Notes: a model not told the origin generated them from the letters alone. Numbered from the stretch's first letter, positions 45,435-55,202 are shown. The stretch is DNA of 64,000 bases from Simkaniaceae bacterium (GCA_022763045.1 JALEGI010000007.1:1-64000); one strand, 5' to 3'. Numbers and translations: made by a program.

Positions 45435-46178
45435 ATGAAAGAGCCCTATCTAAAAGCGCTTCGCGAAAAAATTATTGCCGCCTTTGAGTCGTACGGTGGC
45501 ACCTTTGAGCGCACCCCATGGCAACACCACTCTGGGGGCGGTGGGGAAATGGCAGTGCTGCGCGGTGATGTCTTCGAAAAGGCTGCTGTGAACTTTTCTG
45601 CTGTGCGTGGCGAGACCTTTCCTGGAAAAGATGGAATGGGTCCCTTTTATGCCACTGGCGTGAGCTTAATTACACACATGCGCAATCCGATGGCCCCAAC
45701 GGTGCACTTCAACATCCGCTACATCGAAACGCCCGAGAAGTCTTGGTTTGGCGGTGGCTACGATTTGACGCCAATGGGCTTTCCTTTCACTGAGGATACC
45801 GAGCACTTTCATCGCATTGCCAAAGAGGCTACAGGCGAGTATTACGAGGAGCTGATGGAGCGGGCCAAGGAGTACTTTTTCATCAAGCACCGCAAAAAAG
45901 AGCGAGGCGTTGGTGGACTCTTTTTTGACCACAGGCCAATGGAGTTTGAGCCAACCTGGAAGTCAGTAGGTGATACATTTTTAGATGCAATTATGCCAAT
46001 TTACGAGCGCCGGGTGACGATGCCCTATTCCGAAGAAGACCGGCAAAAGCAGCTCGCTATGCGGGCGCACTATGTCGAATTTAATTTGCTCTACGATCGT
46101 GGGACAAAGTTTGGTTTTTTATCTGGTGGCAACCCCGAAGCAATTCTTTGCTCAATGCCCCCTATTGCAACTTGGTAG
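45435..46178 (+). CDS. hemF: Oxygen-dependent coproporphyrinogen III oxidase
   Basis: HemF converts coproporphyrinogen III to protoporphyrinogen IX with molecular oxygen. Signatures are HHSGGGGEMAVLRG, PTVHFNIRYIE, WFGGGYDLTP and the C-terminal FGFLSGGNPEAILCSMPP. The 247-residue protein is shorter than typical HemF (about 300) but keeps the catalytic region. Chlamydiaceae are recalled to use the radical-SAM enzyme HemN at the matching position between hemG and hemE. Here the oxygen-dependent enzyme occupies the same place. The start follows the GT10 stop directly. Confidence 0.94.
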   Translation: MKEPYLKALREKIIAAFESYGGTFERTPWQHHSGGGGEMAVLRGDVFEKAAVNFSAVRGETFPGKDGMGPFYATGVSLITHMRNPMAPTVHFNIRYIETPEKSWFGGGYDLTPMGFPFTEDTEHFHRIAKEATGEYYEELMERAKEYFFIKHRKKERGVGGLFFDHRPMEFEPTWKSVGDTFLDAIMPIYERRVTMPYSEEDRQKQLAMRAHYVEFNLLYDRGTKFGFLSGGNPEAILCSMPPIATW

Positions 46179-46181
46179 GAT

Positions 46182-46505
46182 ATGGAAAAAGTCACAGATT
46201 TTAAGAGCGTTTTGCCCCTCCTTTTCGAAGGAGGAAAGAGTTTCTTGCTCGATCAAAAGACGGCTGAGAGGGTAGAAGAGGCCGCAACAACAATTATCTC
46301 AAAAGTCGGGATTGGCATTCTTCCTCATGTGGACAAGAGCTATTTTAATCGGCAGTACCTAGTTAAGCTCCGAGTTGGAATGTTTTATAGAAAAGCGCCC
46401 TATATTGCAGCTGCAATCGAATATCTTGGTCGTTTGGATGTCCCCTCCTTGCCAAGACGCAGACTCGCTCCCCTGCCAGGATGCGATCCGAAAGAGCGAA
46501 AATAA
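46182..46505 (+). CDS. Small hypothetical protein after hemF
   Basis: The 107-residue protein lies 3 bp after the hemF stop and is probably co-transcribed. It has no signal peptide or clear membrane helix. Its C-terminus is basic and proline-rich (LPRRRLAPLPG). Weakly conserved-looking phrases such as EEAATTIISKVGIGILP suggest a helical fold. No family recognised; it may be a lineage-specific gene. Confidence 0.6.
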   Translation: MEKVTDFKSVLPLLFEGGKSFLLDQKTAERVEEAATTIISKVGIGILPHVDKSYFNRQYLVKLRVGMFYRKAPYIAAAIEYLGRLDVPSLPRRRLAPLPGCDPKERK

Positions 46506-46525
46506 CTTGTATGACAAAAGGGGGC

Positions 46526-47554
46526 TCAGGGGGACCTAACGGTTTCTATTAAAGTGGATACGCCCTCTACTGGAAGGTCTGGAAGCATGCCGTGCCCGAG
46601 TCCAAAAATGAAGGCGGGGTCGCCTTTCATCGTCTCTAAAAGCTCGCGGACGCGATGGGCGATCTGCTCGCGTGGGGCGTGGAGCAAACTCGGGTCGAGA
46701 TTGCCCTGTAGGGCAATGTCGGGACCGAGTGCTCGACGCACCTCGTGAGGGGGGCGCCCCCAATCTAGCGAAATACCGGCAGGCTTGATTTGCGCGATGC
46801 GCTCGGCATATTGCGATGAGCCGCGCATAAAAATAATCACTGGCACATCAACAGCATCGATCAGCTGCTTAAGATAGGGAAGGCTAAACTCTTCAAGCTC
46901 TGCAAAGCCCAAGAGCCCTGCCCAGGAATCAAAGATTTGCAGGGCATCAACGCCCGCCTCAACTTGGCTCCTGAGATAGATAATTGTCTGGTCAGTGATC
47001 AGCTGTAAAAGTTCGTGAAATGACTTGGGGTCGCGGTAGAGCCACTCCTTGGTCTTATGCAAATGGTGTCCCTTTTCAATCGCATAGCTTGCAACTGTTA
47101 GCGGCCCACCTGAAAATCCAATGAGGGGCACATTACGATTCTCAAGCAATCGGATCGTCTCATAAACTGAGTTGACCGCATCGGGTTTAGGGGTGAACTT
47201 TTCAAAATCTTGCGGCCCGTTGACGTGCCACTCCATGTGCGCTCCCCCCTCTGGTGGGTAGACGGGCTTGATCCCAACAAGCTCAAGTACGAGCAGAATA
47301 TCGGCAAACAAGATGGCTGCATCCATCCCAAAGCGCTCAATGGGCTGCATCGTTACTTTTGCGGCGATCTCAGGGCAATGGAACATATCGTAGAGGGAAT
47401 TTTTGCTACGCAGCTTGCGATACTCAGGGAGGTAGCGCCCCGCCTGGCGCATGAGCCAAACGGGTGGACATCCGTGATTTTCGCGATTGAGCGCCGCTAA
47501 AAAAGAGCTAGAGCAGGCGTGCGAGGATAGCATCGACATTGAACCCAAATTCAT
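46526..47554 (-). CDS. hemE: Uroporphyrinogen decarboxylase
   Basis: HemE removes four carboxyl groups from uroporphyrinogen III. The N-terminal signature PPVWLMRQAGRYLPEYRKLR carries the substrate-binding arginines, ILFADILLVLELVG follows, and the C-terminal half has the GLGHGMLPDLPVEG ending. The 342-residue length is normal. ATGs at 47554, 47539 and 47533 are all possible starts; I use the first. All three overlap or abut the tkt stop, so the pair is probably co-transcribed. It converges with the hemF operon. Confidence 0.95.
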   Translation of the reverse strand: MNLGSMSMLSSHACSSSFLAALNRENHGCPPVWLMRQAGRYLPEYRKLRSKNSLYDMFHCPEIAAKVTMQPIERFGMDAAILFADILLVLELVGIKPVYPPEGGAHMEWHVNGPQDFEKFTPKPDAVNSVYETIRLLENRNVPLIGFSGGPLTVASYAIEKGHHLHKTKEWLYRDPKSFHELLQLITDQTIIYLRSQVEAGVDALQIFDSWAGLLGFAELEEFSLPYLKQLIDAVDVPVIIFMRGSSQYAERIAQIKPAGISLDWGRPPHEVRRALGPDIALQGNLDPSLLHAPREQIAHRVRELLETMKGDPAFIFGLGHGMLPDLPVEGVSTLIETVRSP

Positions 47555-49529
47555 TTTGAAGATCGCTCATTGGAGCAGAGGCGCCGAAGCCCTCCATGCA
47601 GATCGCAATGCCATCGCGGCCGATCCACTTCTCCCAACCGAGATTAATTCCAGCCTCAATACTCACGCGCTTACCAAGGTCTCCCCCAGCAACGCTCTCT
47701 TGATACTCTTTCGGTTGCTTTTCGAAAAGCTCCCAGCAGGGCATCGAAACAACGCGCACACTTTTTCCCATCTTCTCGAGGGCGAGGGCGACATCAACAG
47801 CAAGTGACACTTCAGAGCCAGTTGCGAAGAGGGTGAAGTCGGGTTTGCCTTGCTCTTTATGAACGATGTAGGCGCCCTTGGCAACAGTCTCTTCAAAATT
47901 CATCGTGCGCTCGCCTAAGTTTGGCAACTTTTGACGCGTCAGAATAATCGCGCTTGGCCCGTTGTATTTGAGCATCGACATCCACGCACCGCGCACCTCA
48001 AAGTCATCTGCAGGCCTGAAGACGTGCAGATTTGGGATCGCTCTCAACGCCGCATAGTGCTCAACAGGCTGGTGTGTCGGCCCATCCTCTCCAAGGAAAA
48101 TCGAGTCATGCGTAAATTGATAGATCACGTGATAGGGTGAGAGCGAAGCCAAACGAATGGCGTTTCTCATGTAATCGCTAAAAGTTAAGAATGTTCCCAC
48201 GTAGGGAATGATCATCTGCGTTTGGAAAAGTCCCGCCGCGGCGGCTGCCATCCCAAATTCGCGAATGCCATACTTAATGTTGCGCCCCTTAAAGTCGCCT
48301 TTCCCGACAATGGGAAACTGCTTCATCATTGTGCAATCGGAGCCAGAGAGGTCGGCAGACCCTCCATACAAAAATGGTAGCTCATCACCGAGAAGTTGAA
48401 GCACCTCTTGAGAGGCAGAGCGGCCCGCAATTGGACTCTCTATCTTCAAATTCTTCAGCTTATCTGCTAAATCATCCGGAATTTTTCGCTCGAGCATCGT
48501 CTCATAGCGCGTGTAGAGATCGCCATTAGACATCTTCCATGCATCAAAGGTCTTCTTCCACGCATTTTCGCGCTCCAAATCCTTCTGCAGTTTTGTCTCG
48601 AAGAAGTTTTTTACAGCCTGTGGCACGAAAAACTCCTCTTCAGAGAGGCCAAGCGCCTCCAAAGTGAGCTTCATCTCCTCTTCACCAAGTGGAGAGCCGT
48701 GTACCTTGTGCGTCCCCGCCTTATTTGGCGAGCCAAACCCAATAGTCGTGTGAGCAATGATTAAAACGGGCTTTGTCTGATTCTCAAGGGCCTTGCAGAA
48801 AGTTGCGTGAATGTCGCCCATGTCGTTTCCATTCATCTCATAGACATCGAAGCCATACGCCTTGAATCTACCCGCCGTATCTTCAGAGCCACACTGCTCG
48901 AGAGGGCCATCGAGTGTGATGTGGTTACTGTCAAAAATCAGAACAAGATTGTCCAACCCAAGGTGACCTGCGAGTGAGCAAGACTCTTGGGAGACGCCCT
49001 CCATCAAGCAGCCATCCCCAGCAAGGCAGTAGACCTTGTTGTCGAAAATTTTGTGCTCTTTTGTGTTAAACTGCTCACCTAAAAGCTTCATGCCAAGCGC
49101 CTGGCCGACCGCGTTGCCAACGCCCTGTCCAAGAGGACCTGTTGTCGCCTCAACGCCATCGGTGTGGCCAAATTCAGGGTGACCCGGAGTAGCAGAGTGG
49201 AGCTGACGAAAGCGCTTGAGCTCATCGAGTGAGAGATCAAAACCTGCCAGATGCAAGCAAGAGTAGAGGAGCATGCAGCCGTGACCTGCTGACAAAATGA
49301 AGCGGTCGCGGTTTTCCCAGCGAGAATCTTTAGGGTTGTGGCGCAGCAGGTGGCCGTAGAGGTAGGCGCCAATATCAGCGCAGCCAAGGGGAAGTCCAGG
49401 GTGGCCTGAGTTTGCTTTTTGCACACCTTCAATAGAAAGTCCGCGAATGGTTCCTGCGATCTTTTCGAGATTTTTTTGTAGCTCTTCGTCCATCTGGCTC
49501 CAGTTGTATAGATCGTTTTCCTTGTGCAT
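47508..49529 (-). CDS. tkt: Transketolase
   Basis: Transketolase moves two-carbon units in the pentose phosphate pathway with thiamine diphosphate. The cofactor motif begins GDGCLMEGVSQE and ends with FDSNHITLDG. Conserved GHPGLPLGCAD and FTHDSIFLGEDGPTHQPVEH are also in place. The 673-residue length is typical. AAGGAG is 11 nt before the ATG. It lies upstream of hemE on the same strand, in the hemE-tkt-alaS neighbourhood typical of Chlamydia. Confidence 0.97.
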   Translation of the reverse strand: MHKENDLYNWSQMDEELQKNLEKIAGTIRGLSIEGVQKANSGHPGLPLGCADIGAYLYGHLLRHNPKDSRWENRDRFILSAGHGCMLLYSCLHLAGFDLSLDELKRFRQLHSATPGHPEFGHTDGVEATTGPLGQGVGNAVGQALGMKLLGEQFNTKEHKIFDNKVYCLAGDGCLMEGVSQESCSLAGHLGLDNLVLIFDSNHITLDGPLEQCGSEDTAGRFKAYGFDVYEMNGNDMGDIHATFCKALENQTKPVLIIAHTTIGFGSPNKAGTHKVHGSPLGEEEMKLTLEALGLSEEEFFVPQAVKNFFETKLQKDLERENAWKKTFDAWKMSNGDLYTRYETMLERKIPDDLADKLKNLKIESPIAGRSASQEVLQLLGDELPFLYGGSADLSGSDCTMMKQFPIVGKGDFKGRNIKYGIREFGMAAAAAGLFQTQMIIPYVGTFLTFSDYMRNAIRLASLSPYHVIYQFTHDSIFLGEDGPTHQPVEHYAALRAIPNLHVFRPADDFEVRGAWMSMLKYNGPSAIILTRQKLPNLGERTMNFEETVAKGAYIVHKEQGKPDFTLFATGSEVSLAVDVALALEKMGKSVRVVSMPCWELFEKQPKEYQESVAGGDLGKRVSIEAGINLGWEKWIGRDGIAICMEGFGASAPMSDLQNEFGFNVDAILARLL

Positions 49530-49590
49530 CCCTAGAAACTCCTTGTTCCCATCAGTTTTAGCCTACTTGCGCTATATCATCAAGAAAATT

Positions 49591-50622
49591 CTAGGTGGAG
49601 AGGTTATCCCCAAGTGGAGATGGAAACCATTGGGAAATTTCAGTCTCGCTGAGCCCCATCGCTGTTAATTCAGATTCAATACTAGAGATAAATCCATTTA
49701 GGGTTGGCTCCTGTTGAGAGTTATCAAAGCCCCAAATTTGTTGAGTAAAATCGACATAACCACCATCTGGATCATATTTCACTGGGTCTGTTTTGATAAG
49801 CTGAGGAATTTGCACGCGAAGCAAGTCGGTAACTACGGGATCCAAACCTACATACTTATCCAAACTCATGTTTGCCGCGTTGGCAAAAATTAGCATATCA
49901 TTATAATCGGTCAGAGGGATTTTTTGATTAATTGCTGAATCGGGTTTTGAAGAGAGGCCAGTAGTTAAACCTTGGATTGCAAAAGCCTCTGATTTGAAAC
50001 CGTCATAAGTTTCAGTTGGATCCGAGCTCTCAAGAAAGTTTGTTAAACAATTCATTGAAATCCCATATGTCAGATTATCCGTATCGTTGTTAGCTGAGGG
50101 TTGTAATGAAGGATCATTGACAAACATTTCAACAAGGGGCTTAAAACCGGCTAGAAAATATTCAGAATCTTGACAGTCGTATTTGGTTGCGCCTTGGTAT
50201 AGATTGAGCATGAAAGAGCTCATCTGGTTATGCCCTGAGGCCTCAGGGGCCAAGAAACTCGATAGGGGTTTTTCTGGCCCAAGCTCGGAATAGGTGAAGC
50301 GTCCAATTGCATCCATTAAAGGTTGAACGCCTATTTTGGGGTTGTCTAAGTAACCTTGAATTGCCCCTAAAATAGTATTAATCCCTCCAGAAATAGTCAT
50401 CCCTCCAGGGAGCTTGAGGTCGGGGTCTAGAACCGATTCAAGCACATGACAAAAGGACGCGAGTGACTGCACGCCGATAGAAAAATCATTATTTGGACTA
50501 TCATTGATAATTTGATTTGCATAGGCATTAATTAGACCTCCTGCAGAATCTTTTCCATATTCACCTGGCACAGAAGGAGGCGGGGGGACCGCACCTGCTC
50601 CTGAAATGTTTGAAACTGACAC
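49591..50622 (-). CDS. Hypothetical acidic soluble protein, GTG start
   Basis: The 343-residue protein has no membrane segment or signal peptide. The N-terminus is proline- and glycine-rich (GAGAVPPPPSVPGEYG), and the rest is helical and acidic with many Asp-Asn-Ser runs. AAGGAGG lies 6 nt before a GTG at 50622, which I take as the start; an ATG eight codons upstream lacks such a site. Spacing of QSLASF and similar phrases distantly recalls the protein at 58356, but I cannot confirm homology. It is divergent from the NADAR gene. A secreted effector is possible, not shown. Confidence 0.65.
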   Translation of the reverse strand: MSVSNISGAGAVPPPPSVPGEYGKDSAGGLINAYANQIINDSPNNDFSIGVQSLASFCHVLESVLDPDLKLPGGMTISGGINTILGAIQGYLDNPKIGVQPLMDAIGRFTYSELGPEKPLSSFLAPEASGHNQMSSFMLNLYQGATKYDCQDSEYFLAGFKPLVEMFVNDPSLQPSANNDTDNLTYGISMNCLTNFLESSDPTETYDGFKSEAFAIQGLTTGLSSKPDSAINQKIPLTDYNDMLIFANAANMSLDKYVGLDPVVTDLLRVQIPQLIKTDPVKYDPDGGYVDFTQQIWGFDNSQQEPTLNGFISSIESELTAMGLSETEISQWFPSPLGDNLST

Positions 50623-50830
50623 TATAAACCTCCTTAAACCTATCAAACCTAACTAAATACTTTTTTAGATATTTAGTAAATATTTATCTATTAAATTACA
50701 ACATTTCAAACACAAGATTTTTTAGCTGCCAGCAAATATAGTAAATGTTTTAATCTATATATTTACTATTTCTTGTTATTTTTCATAAACAATGTTAATA
50801 TGTGCTTCAACTCAATTGGAAGAATAAAAA

Positions 50831-51580
50831 ATGGCTACAGGTCTAGAGCTCGATTTTACTGCTTTTCCTCAAGGAGCTCTTTTTGTTGGCTCAAAATGGG
50901 AACCACTCACTGAGCTTTCAAGCAAAAAACCTTTGAAGGTATTTGAGACGACTGCAAAGGCTCTTCTATCAGCCCCTGAGGACATTTTAACTTCAAAGCT
51001 TGCCCTGCCATTTATCCGCAAATTCAATACAGCTTGGACAACAGCCCAGATCGTTCAAAAAAAAATTACTGCGCCTGCTAGGGACGCAACTGGAGAGCTT
51101 CGGTTTAACTCGTATGGGAAATATGCATGGCTCTCGAATTTTTTCCCCACAATCATTGTAGATCAGGCTAAAAAGAGGGTCTATGGGACTATCGAGGCAG
51201 GCTATGTCGCTTTCAAGGCAGATCTTGCTGGTGAAGCAGAGATCCCTACAGAAGTATGTAAAACGATCGATGGAAAAAGCGCAAAACGCATGGGTACATC
51301 TATCGCTAGACCGCCAGAGCCCGAATCGCTTATTGAAATGGAGCGGCTTGTAAGGTTAAAATTTGAACAGAATGCAAAAGCTGCTGAACTACTTTCTAAA
51401 ACAGCTCCTCTCCACCTTTCTGAACATACAGCAGATGTCTTCTGGGGCAATGGTAACGGTTCAGTCTCAGGCGCTCAAAACCATATGGGAAGAATCACAG
51501 AGAGAGTCAGAGCGTCCCTGAACGAAGCACCCCCACTCCCACCTACCAGAACAAGAAAGGGTAGACGCAACAGAAAATAG
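50831..51580 (+). CDS. NADAR-domain protein (YbiA-like)
   Basis: Residues 91-230 match the NADAR fold: FNSYGKYAWLSNFFP, a catalytic-type glutamate in YGTIEAGYVAFK (Glu122), then KRMGTSIA, VRLKFEQN, DVFWGNGNGSVSG (Trp205) and NHMGRITERVR. NADAR enzymes act on ADP-ribose or N-glycosidic bonds, and some remove ADP-ribose from guanine in DNA. The first 90 residues are extra and unrecognised, perhaps a secretion or targeting region. The C-terminal tail is strongly basic (TRKGRRNRK). GGAAG lies before the ATG in an AT-rich leader. It converges with a phosphoribosyltransferase-like gene 17 bp away. Confidence 0.8.
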   Translation: MATGLELDFTAFPQGALFVGSKWEPLTELSSKKPLKVFETTAKALLSAPEDILTSKLALPFIRKFNTAWTTAQIVQKKITAPARDATGELRFNSYGKYAWLSNFFPTIIVDQAKKRVYGTIEAGYVAFKADLAGEAEIPTEVCKTIDGKSAKRMGTSIARPPEPESLIEMERLVRLKFEQNAKAAELLSKTAPLHLSEHTADVFWGNGNGSVSGAQNHMGRITERVRASLNEAPPLPPTRTRKGRRNRK

Positions 51581-51597
51581 TAGCCGTGATCGCTACT

Positions 51598-52488
51598 TTA
51601 AGCTCCAGCTCCTGCTGCCGCTTCACAATCTTTATAGGGTTCTGGATGATCGGGAATCAAGCCACTACCTGCAATCACCTGTGGGAAGGACATCGAGTTT
51701 GGAATTTTATGGTCAAAATAGGTGAGTGCAGTACTATCTAATCTCTCCTTCCCCACTCCTAAAAGTCCAGGCAAAAGAGATTTGTCAGCTTTCGACTGAA
51801 AAAGCGTTGAAAGTGTTGGCATGATTTTTGAATAATGCAGCGTGAGCTTAACTCCCTCTGTCCGCAATCCTTCTATTCGCACTCGAGCAACCTCTGTTAC
51901 ATAAGGAACAATCACATGAAAATGAGGCTCAGCTCTGGCCCCATAAATACGTCTAAAAATTGTGTTTGCAGCCTTGATATTATCTGACATTTGCTTTCCA
52001 GTGAATGCCCCATCATCTAAGATAACAATGTTACTTGGACCTTTTAGCGTCTCAACCATAGGACTCGAAGCATTTAAGACGCCCAGGGCATACTGTAAAG
52101 AGTCTGCAGATTTCTCTCCCATCCTTACAGCGGCAGTCGGGGCTAAGCCGTGGTGCCTGGCGAGTTGTGTGACCCAAGTTTGACTCTTCCCCGGTTCTAC
52201 AAGAGCAAGAAATTCAGAGCCCTCTTCAATACTATCTAGAAAGTTGTGAACACAATAGTTCAACCTGGCCTCGAAAGCGCCAAAATCAATATGTTCGACG
52301 TTTGAGAGCACTTTTCTTAAAAGCTTTTTGGATCCTCGATCAGCTCCCAACGTATCAATCCAACCATCAATTCTCTCTGCCATCATTGCACGAGTTTTGG
52401 CTAAAGGCTTTTCAGGTGATACCTGGGGAGCTTCACCTGGATAAACACCAATAATGTCTAAAGGAGCAATTCTAAATTCAGTTGCCAT
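51598..52488 (-). CDS. Phosphoribosyltransferase-like (PRTase-fold) protein
   Basis: The 296-residue protein contains IVILDDGAFTGKQM at residues 154-167, close to the PRPP-binding motif of type I phosphoribosyltransferases (two acidic residues followed by TG). Upstream is a P-loop-like LVEPGKSQTWVTQLA (96-110), as seen in PRTase-like proteins of conflict and effector systems. No purine or pyrimidine gene is adjacent. AAAAGG is before the ATG at 52488. A candidate -10 box TATAAT lies about 30 nt upstream. The exact reaction is unknown. Pairing with the NADAR gene suggests a nucleotide- or ADP-ribose-related role. Confidence 0.7.
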   Translation of the reverse strand: MATEFRIAPLDIIGVYPGEAPQVSPEKPLAKTRAMMAERIDGWIDTLGADRGSKKLLRKVLSNVEHIDFGAFEARLNYCVHNFLDSIEEGSEFLALVEPGKSQTWVTQLARHHGLAPTAAVRMGEKSADSLQYALGVLNASSPMVETLKGPSNIVILDDGAFTGKQMSDNIKAANTIFRRIYGARAEPHFHVIVPYVTEVARVRIEGLRTEGVKLTLHYSKIMPTLSTLFQSKADKSLLPGLLGVGKERLDSTALTYFDHKIPNSMSFPQVIAGSGLIPDHPEPYKDCEAAAGAGA

Positions 52489-52628
52489 AAAATAACCTTT
52501 TTATTTTTAGTTGGATTATAATTGATTTATTGTATTATTAATATCGATTTATTATTTTAACAAAAGGTTTTTTGCTAAATAAAATTTTCTCTTGAGTTTC
52601 TCTGCTTATTTTAGTAAACTCTCTCTCT

Positions 52629-55202
52629 ATGAATTCAGATGATTTACGCCAAGCTTTTGTGAAGTATTTTGAGGAAAAAGGACACGCGCATGTCCCCTCA
52701 TCCTCTGTTGTCCCCCACGATGACCCCACTCTACTCTTTGCCAATGCGGGCATGAATCAGTTCAAAGATGTTTTTCTAGGGCAAACAAAGCGAGACTACT
52801 CTCGTGCTGTCACCGTCCAAAAATGCATTCGCGTCGGCGGTAAGCACAACGACCTCGACAATGTCGGCCACACTAAGCGCCACATGACCTTCTTTGAGAT
52901 GCTCGGCAACTTCTCCTTTGGCGACTACTCTAAAAAAGAGGCGATCGCCTTTGCCTGGGAGATGAGTACCAAGGTAATTGGCTTCGATCCCGAGCGCATC
53001 TGGGTCTCTGTTTTTGAAGAAGACGATGAGGCCTATGAGCTTTGGAAGGCGCACATCGACGAGAGTCGCATTATTCGCCTCGGCAAAGAGGAGAACTTCT
53101 GGGAGATGGGTGATGTCGGCCCTTGTGGCCCATGCTCGGAGCTTCTCTACGACCGTGGCGAGAAGTATGGCCCAGAAAAGTCCCCCCTCGAAAACATCGA
53201 TGGCGAGCGCTACCCAGAGTTTTGGAACCTTGTTTTCATGCAATACAACCGCGATGCGAGTGGTAAGATGACCCCACTGCCCAAGCCGTGCGTCGATACG
53301 GGTGCGGGCCTTGAGCGCATTCTCGCCTTCAAAAACGATCTCCCCTTCGTCTTCCAAACCGACGTTCTCCAATCTCTAATCGACGAAATTTCAAAGATTT
53401 GTGGCAAACCCTACTCTGAAGATGTGCCAGCTTTTCATGTGATCGCCGATCACATCCGCGCCCTCTCTTTTGCAATTTCAGATGGCGCCGAGCCGAGCAA
53501 TGTTGATCGCGGCTATGTGCTGCGCAAGATTTTGCGCCGAGCTGTGCGCTACGGAAGGATTATCGGTTTTGAAGGGCTCTCCAAGCTCGTTCCCGTCCTT
53601 GCGAAAAAAATGCCCGAGATTGCTCCAAGTACACAACGCATTTGTGAGATTTTGGATGTTGAAGAGGCGAGCTTCAACAAGACTTTGCAGCGCGGCGGCA
53701 ACATTTTAAGCAAGATTATTGAAGAGGCAGACGGCGAGATTTCTGGTGAGTCGGCTTTCAAGCTCAAAGATACCTACGGCTTTCCAATTGAAGAGATTTT
53801 GCTCATCGCAAAAGATCACGACTTGAAGGTGAACCTCGAGGAATTTCAGATTCTCGAAGAGAAGGCGCGCGAGCTCTCACGCAAAGCGGCGGGATCTCAC
53901 GCTCAAGAGGTGAAGGAAAATCTCTTTGCTGAGTTTGTCGAAAAGCATGGCACGTGCACCTTTACCGGCTACGACTCCCCCTCTGGCGAGGGCGCAATTT
54001 TGGGCCTTGTCCAAGATGGCGCATTTGTCGAGAAGCTCGAGGCGGGGCAAAAGGGTGGCGTGATTTTAGCCAAGACGCCCTTCTACGCTGAAAAGGGTGG
54101 TCAGGTTGGCGATACGGGAGAGCTTTTACATCAGTCGGCACGCTTTGCTGTCCACGATACCAAGAGCCCCTACCCCGATGTGATCGTCCACTATGGCGAG
54201 CTTGTTGAAGGGACGTTAATTGTCAGCGAGCCAGTAGAGGCGCGTATCGATGAGCACAGACGTGTCGGGATCATGCACCACCACAGCGCAACGCACCTAT
54301 TAAACTGGGCGCTGACGCAAGTACTCGGCGAGCACATTCGCCAGGCGGGATCGCTTGTCGAGGCTGATTATCTGCGCTTTGACTTCAACCACCACAAGCC
54401 AATTGAGGATCTGCGCGAAATTGAGCGCCTTGTCAATGAGAAGATTCGCATGAATGGCGCGGTGAAGACCTATGAGATTCCCTACACTGAGGCGCAAAAG
54501 GACTCTGGGATCAAGCAATTTTTTGGCGACAAGTATGGCAATGTTGTGCGCGTCGTCGACATGGACAATTTTTCGAAAGAGCTCTGCGGCGGAACGCATG
54601 TGAGCCACCTCGGTGTGCTCGGTCTTTTCCGCATCACAAAAGAGACGAGCATCGCAAAAGGGGTGCGCCGAATCACTGCTGTCTGCGGCAAAGCGGCTGA
54701 AGACTTTATGTACGCTCAGGAAGATCTTGCGATTCAGGCAGCCGATACTCTCAGCACTCCCCTGCCGAAGCTCCAGGAGCGCCTTGAAGGGCTCCTCTCT
54801 GAGCAAAAAGCTCTCAAAGAGAGCGTGTCAAAAATGCAAAAGGAGCGCGCGCGGGCGATGATTGGCGCTTTGATGGAGACGATCGAGACAATTGACTCGA
54901 CTCCTGTTTTGACTGCCAAGGTCGATCTACCTCCTGCTGAGCTGCGCAACCTCGCAAATGATTTGCATGCGAAGATGGGCTCGGGGGTTTTGCTTCTCGG
55001 CTTAGAGCATGACGGTCGCTGCCAACTCGTTTTAAAAGTTTCTAAGGATCTCGACCATCAGGCGGGACTCCTCATTCGTGAAATCGCACCCCTCGTCGGT
55101 GGTTCTGGCGGAGGAAAGGGCGATAGTGCTCAGGCGGGTGGCAAGGATCCGTCGGGCATTCCATCAGCATTTGAAAAACTGAAAACGCTCCTTCAAAAAT
55201 GA
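52629..55202 (+). CDS. alaS: Alanyl-tRNA synthetase
   Basis: AlaRS charges and edits tRNA-Ala. The 857-residue enzyme contains the class II core from the first residues (FFEMLGNFSFGDY), the RPIP-like central region, the editing domain with HHHSATHLLNWAL and CGGTHVSHLG zinc-site residues, and a C-terminal glycine-rich domain (GGSGGGKGDSAQAGG). mfd begins 4 bp before its stop (ATGA). Gene order alaS-mfd fits Chlamydia, with tkt on the other side. Confidence 0.98.
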   Translation: MNSDDLRQAFVKYFEEKGHAHVPSSSVVPHDDPTLLFANAGMNQFKDVFLGQTKRDYSRAVTVQKCIRVGGKHNDLDNVGHTKRHMTFFEMLGNFSFGDYSKKEAIAFAWEMSTKVIGFDPERIWVSVFEEDDEAYELWKAHIDESRIIRLGKEENFWEMGDVGPCGPCSELLYDRGEKYGPEKSPLENIDGERYPEFWNLVFMQYNRDASGKMTPLPKPCVDTGAGLERILAFKNDLPFVFQTDVLQSLIDEISKICGKPYSEDVPAFHVIADHIRALSFAISDGAEPSNVDRGYVLRKILRRAVRYGRIIGFEGLSKLVPVLAKKMPEIAPSTQRICEILDVEEASFNKTLQRGGNILSKIIEEADGEISGESAFKLKDTYGFPIEEILLIAKDHDLKVNLEEFQILEEKARELSRKAAGSHAQEVKENLFAEFVEKHGTCTFTGYDSPSGEGAILGLVQDGAFVEKLEAGQKGGVILAKTPFYAEKGGQVGDTGELLHQSARFAVHDTKSPYPDVIVHYGELVEGTLIVSEPVEARIDEHRRVGIMHHHSATHLLNWALTQVLGEHIRQAGSLVEADYLRFDFNHHKPIEDLREIERLVNEKIRMNGAVKTYEIPYTEAQKDSGIKQFFGDKYGNVVRVVDMDNFSKELCGGTHVSHLGVLGLFRITKETSIAKGVRRITAVCGKAAEDFMYAQEDLAIQAADTLSTPLPKLQERLEGLLSEQKALKESVSKMQKERARAMIGALMETIETIDSTPVLTAKVDLPPAELRNLANDLHAKMGSGVLLLGLEHDGRCQLVLKVSKDLDHQAGLLIREIAPLVGGSGGGKGDSAQAGGKDPSGIPSAFEKLKTLLQK

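Noticed and set aside
46510-46535. GGGGGCTCAGGGGGACC after hemE, resembling the outer arm at 330-341
   Set aside because: Only a short match. The conserved loop motifs and a pairing partner are missing.
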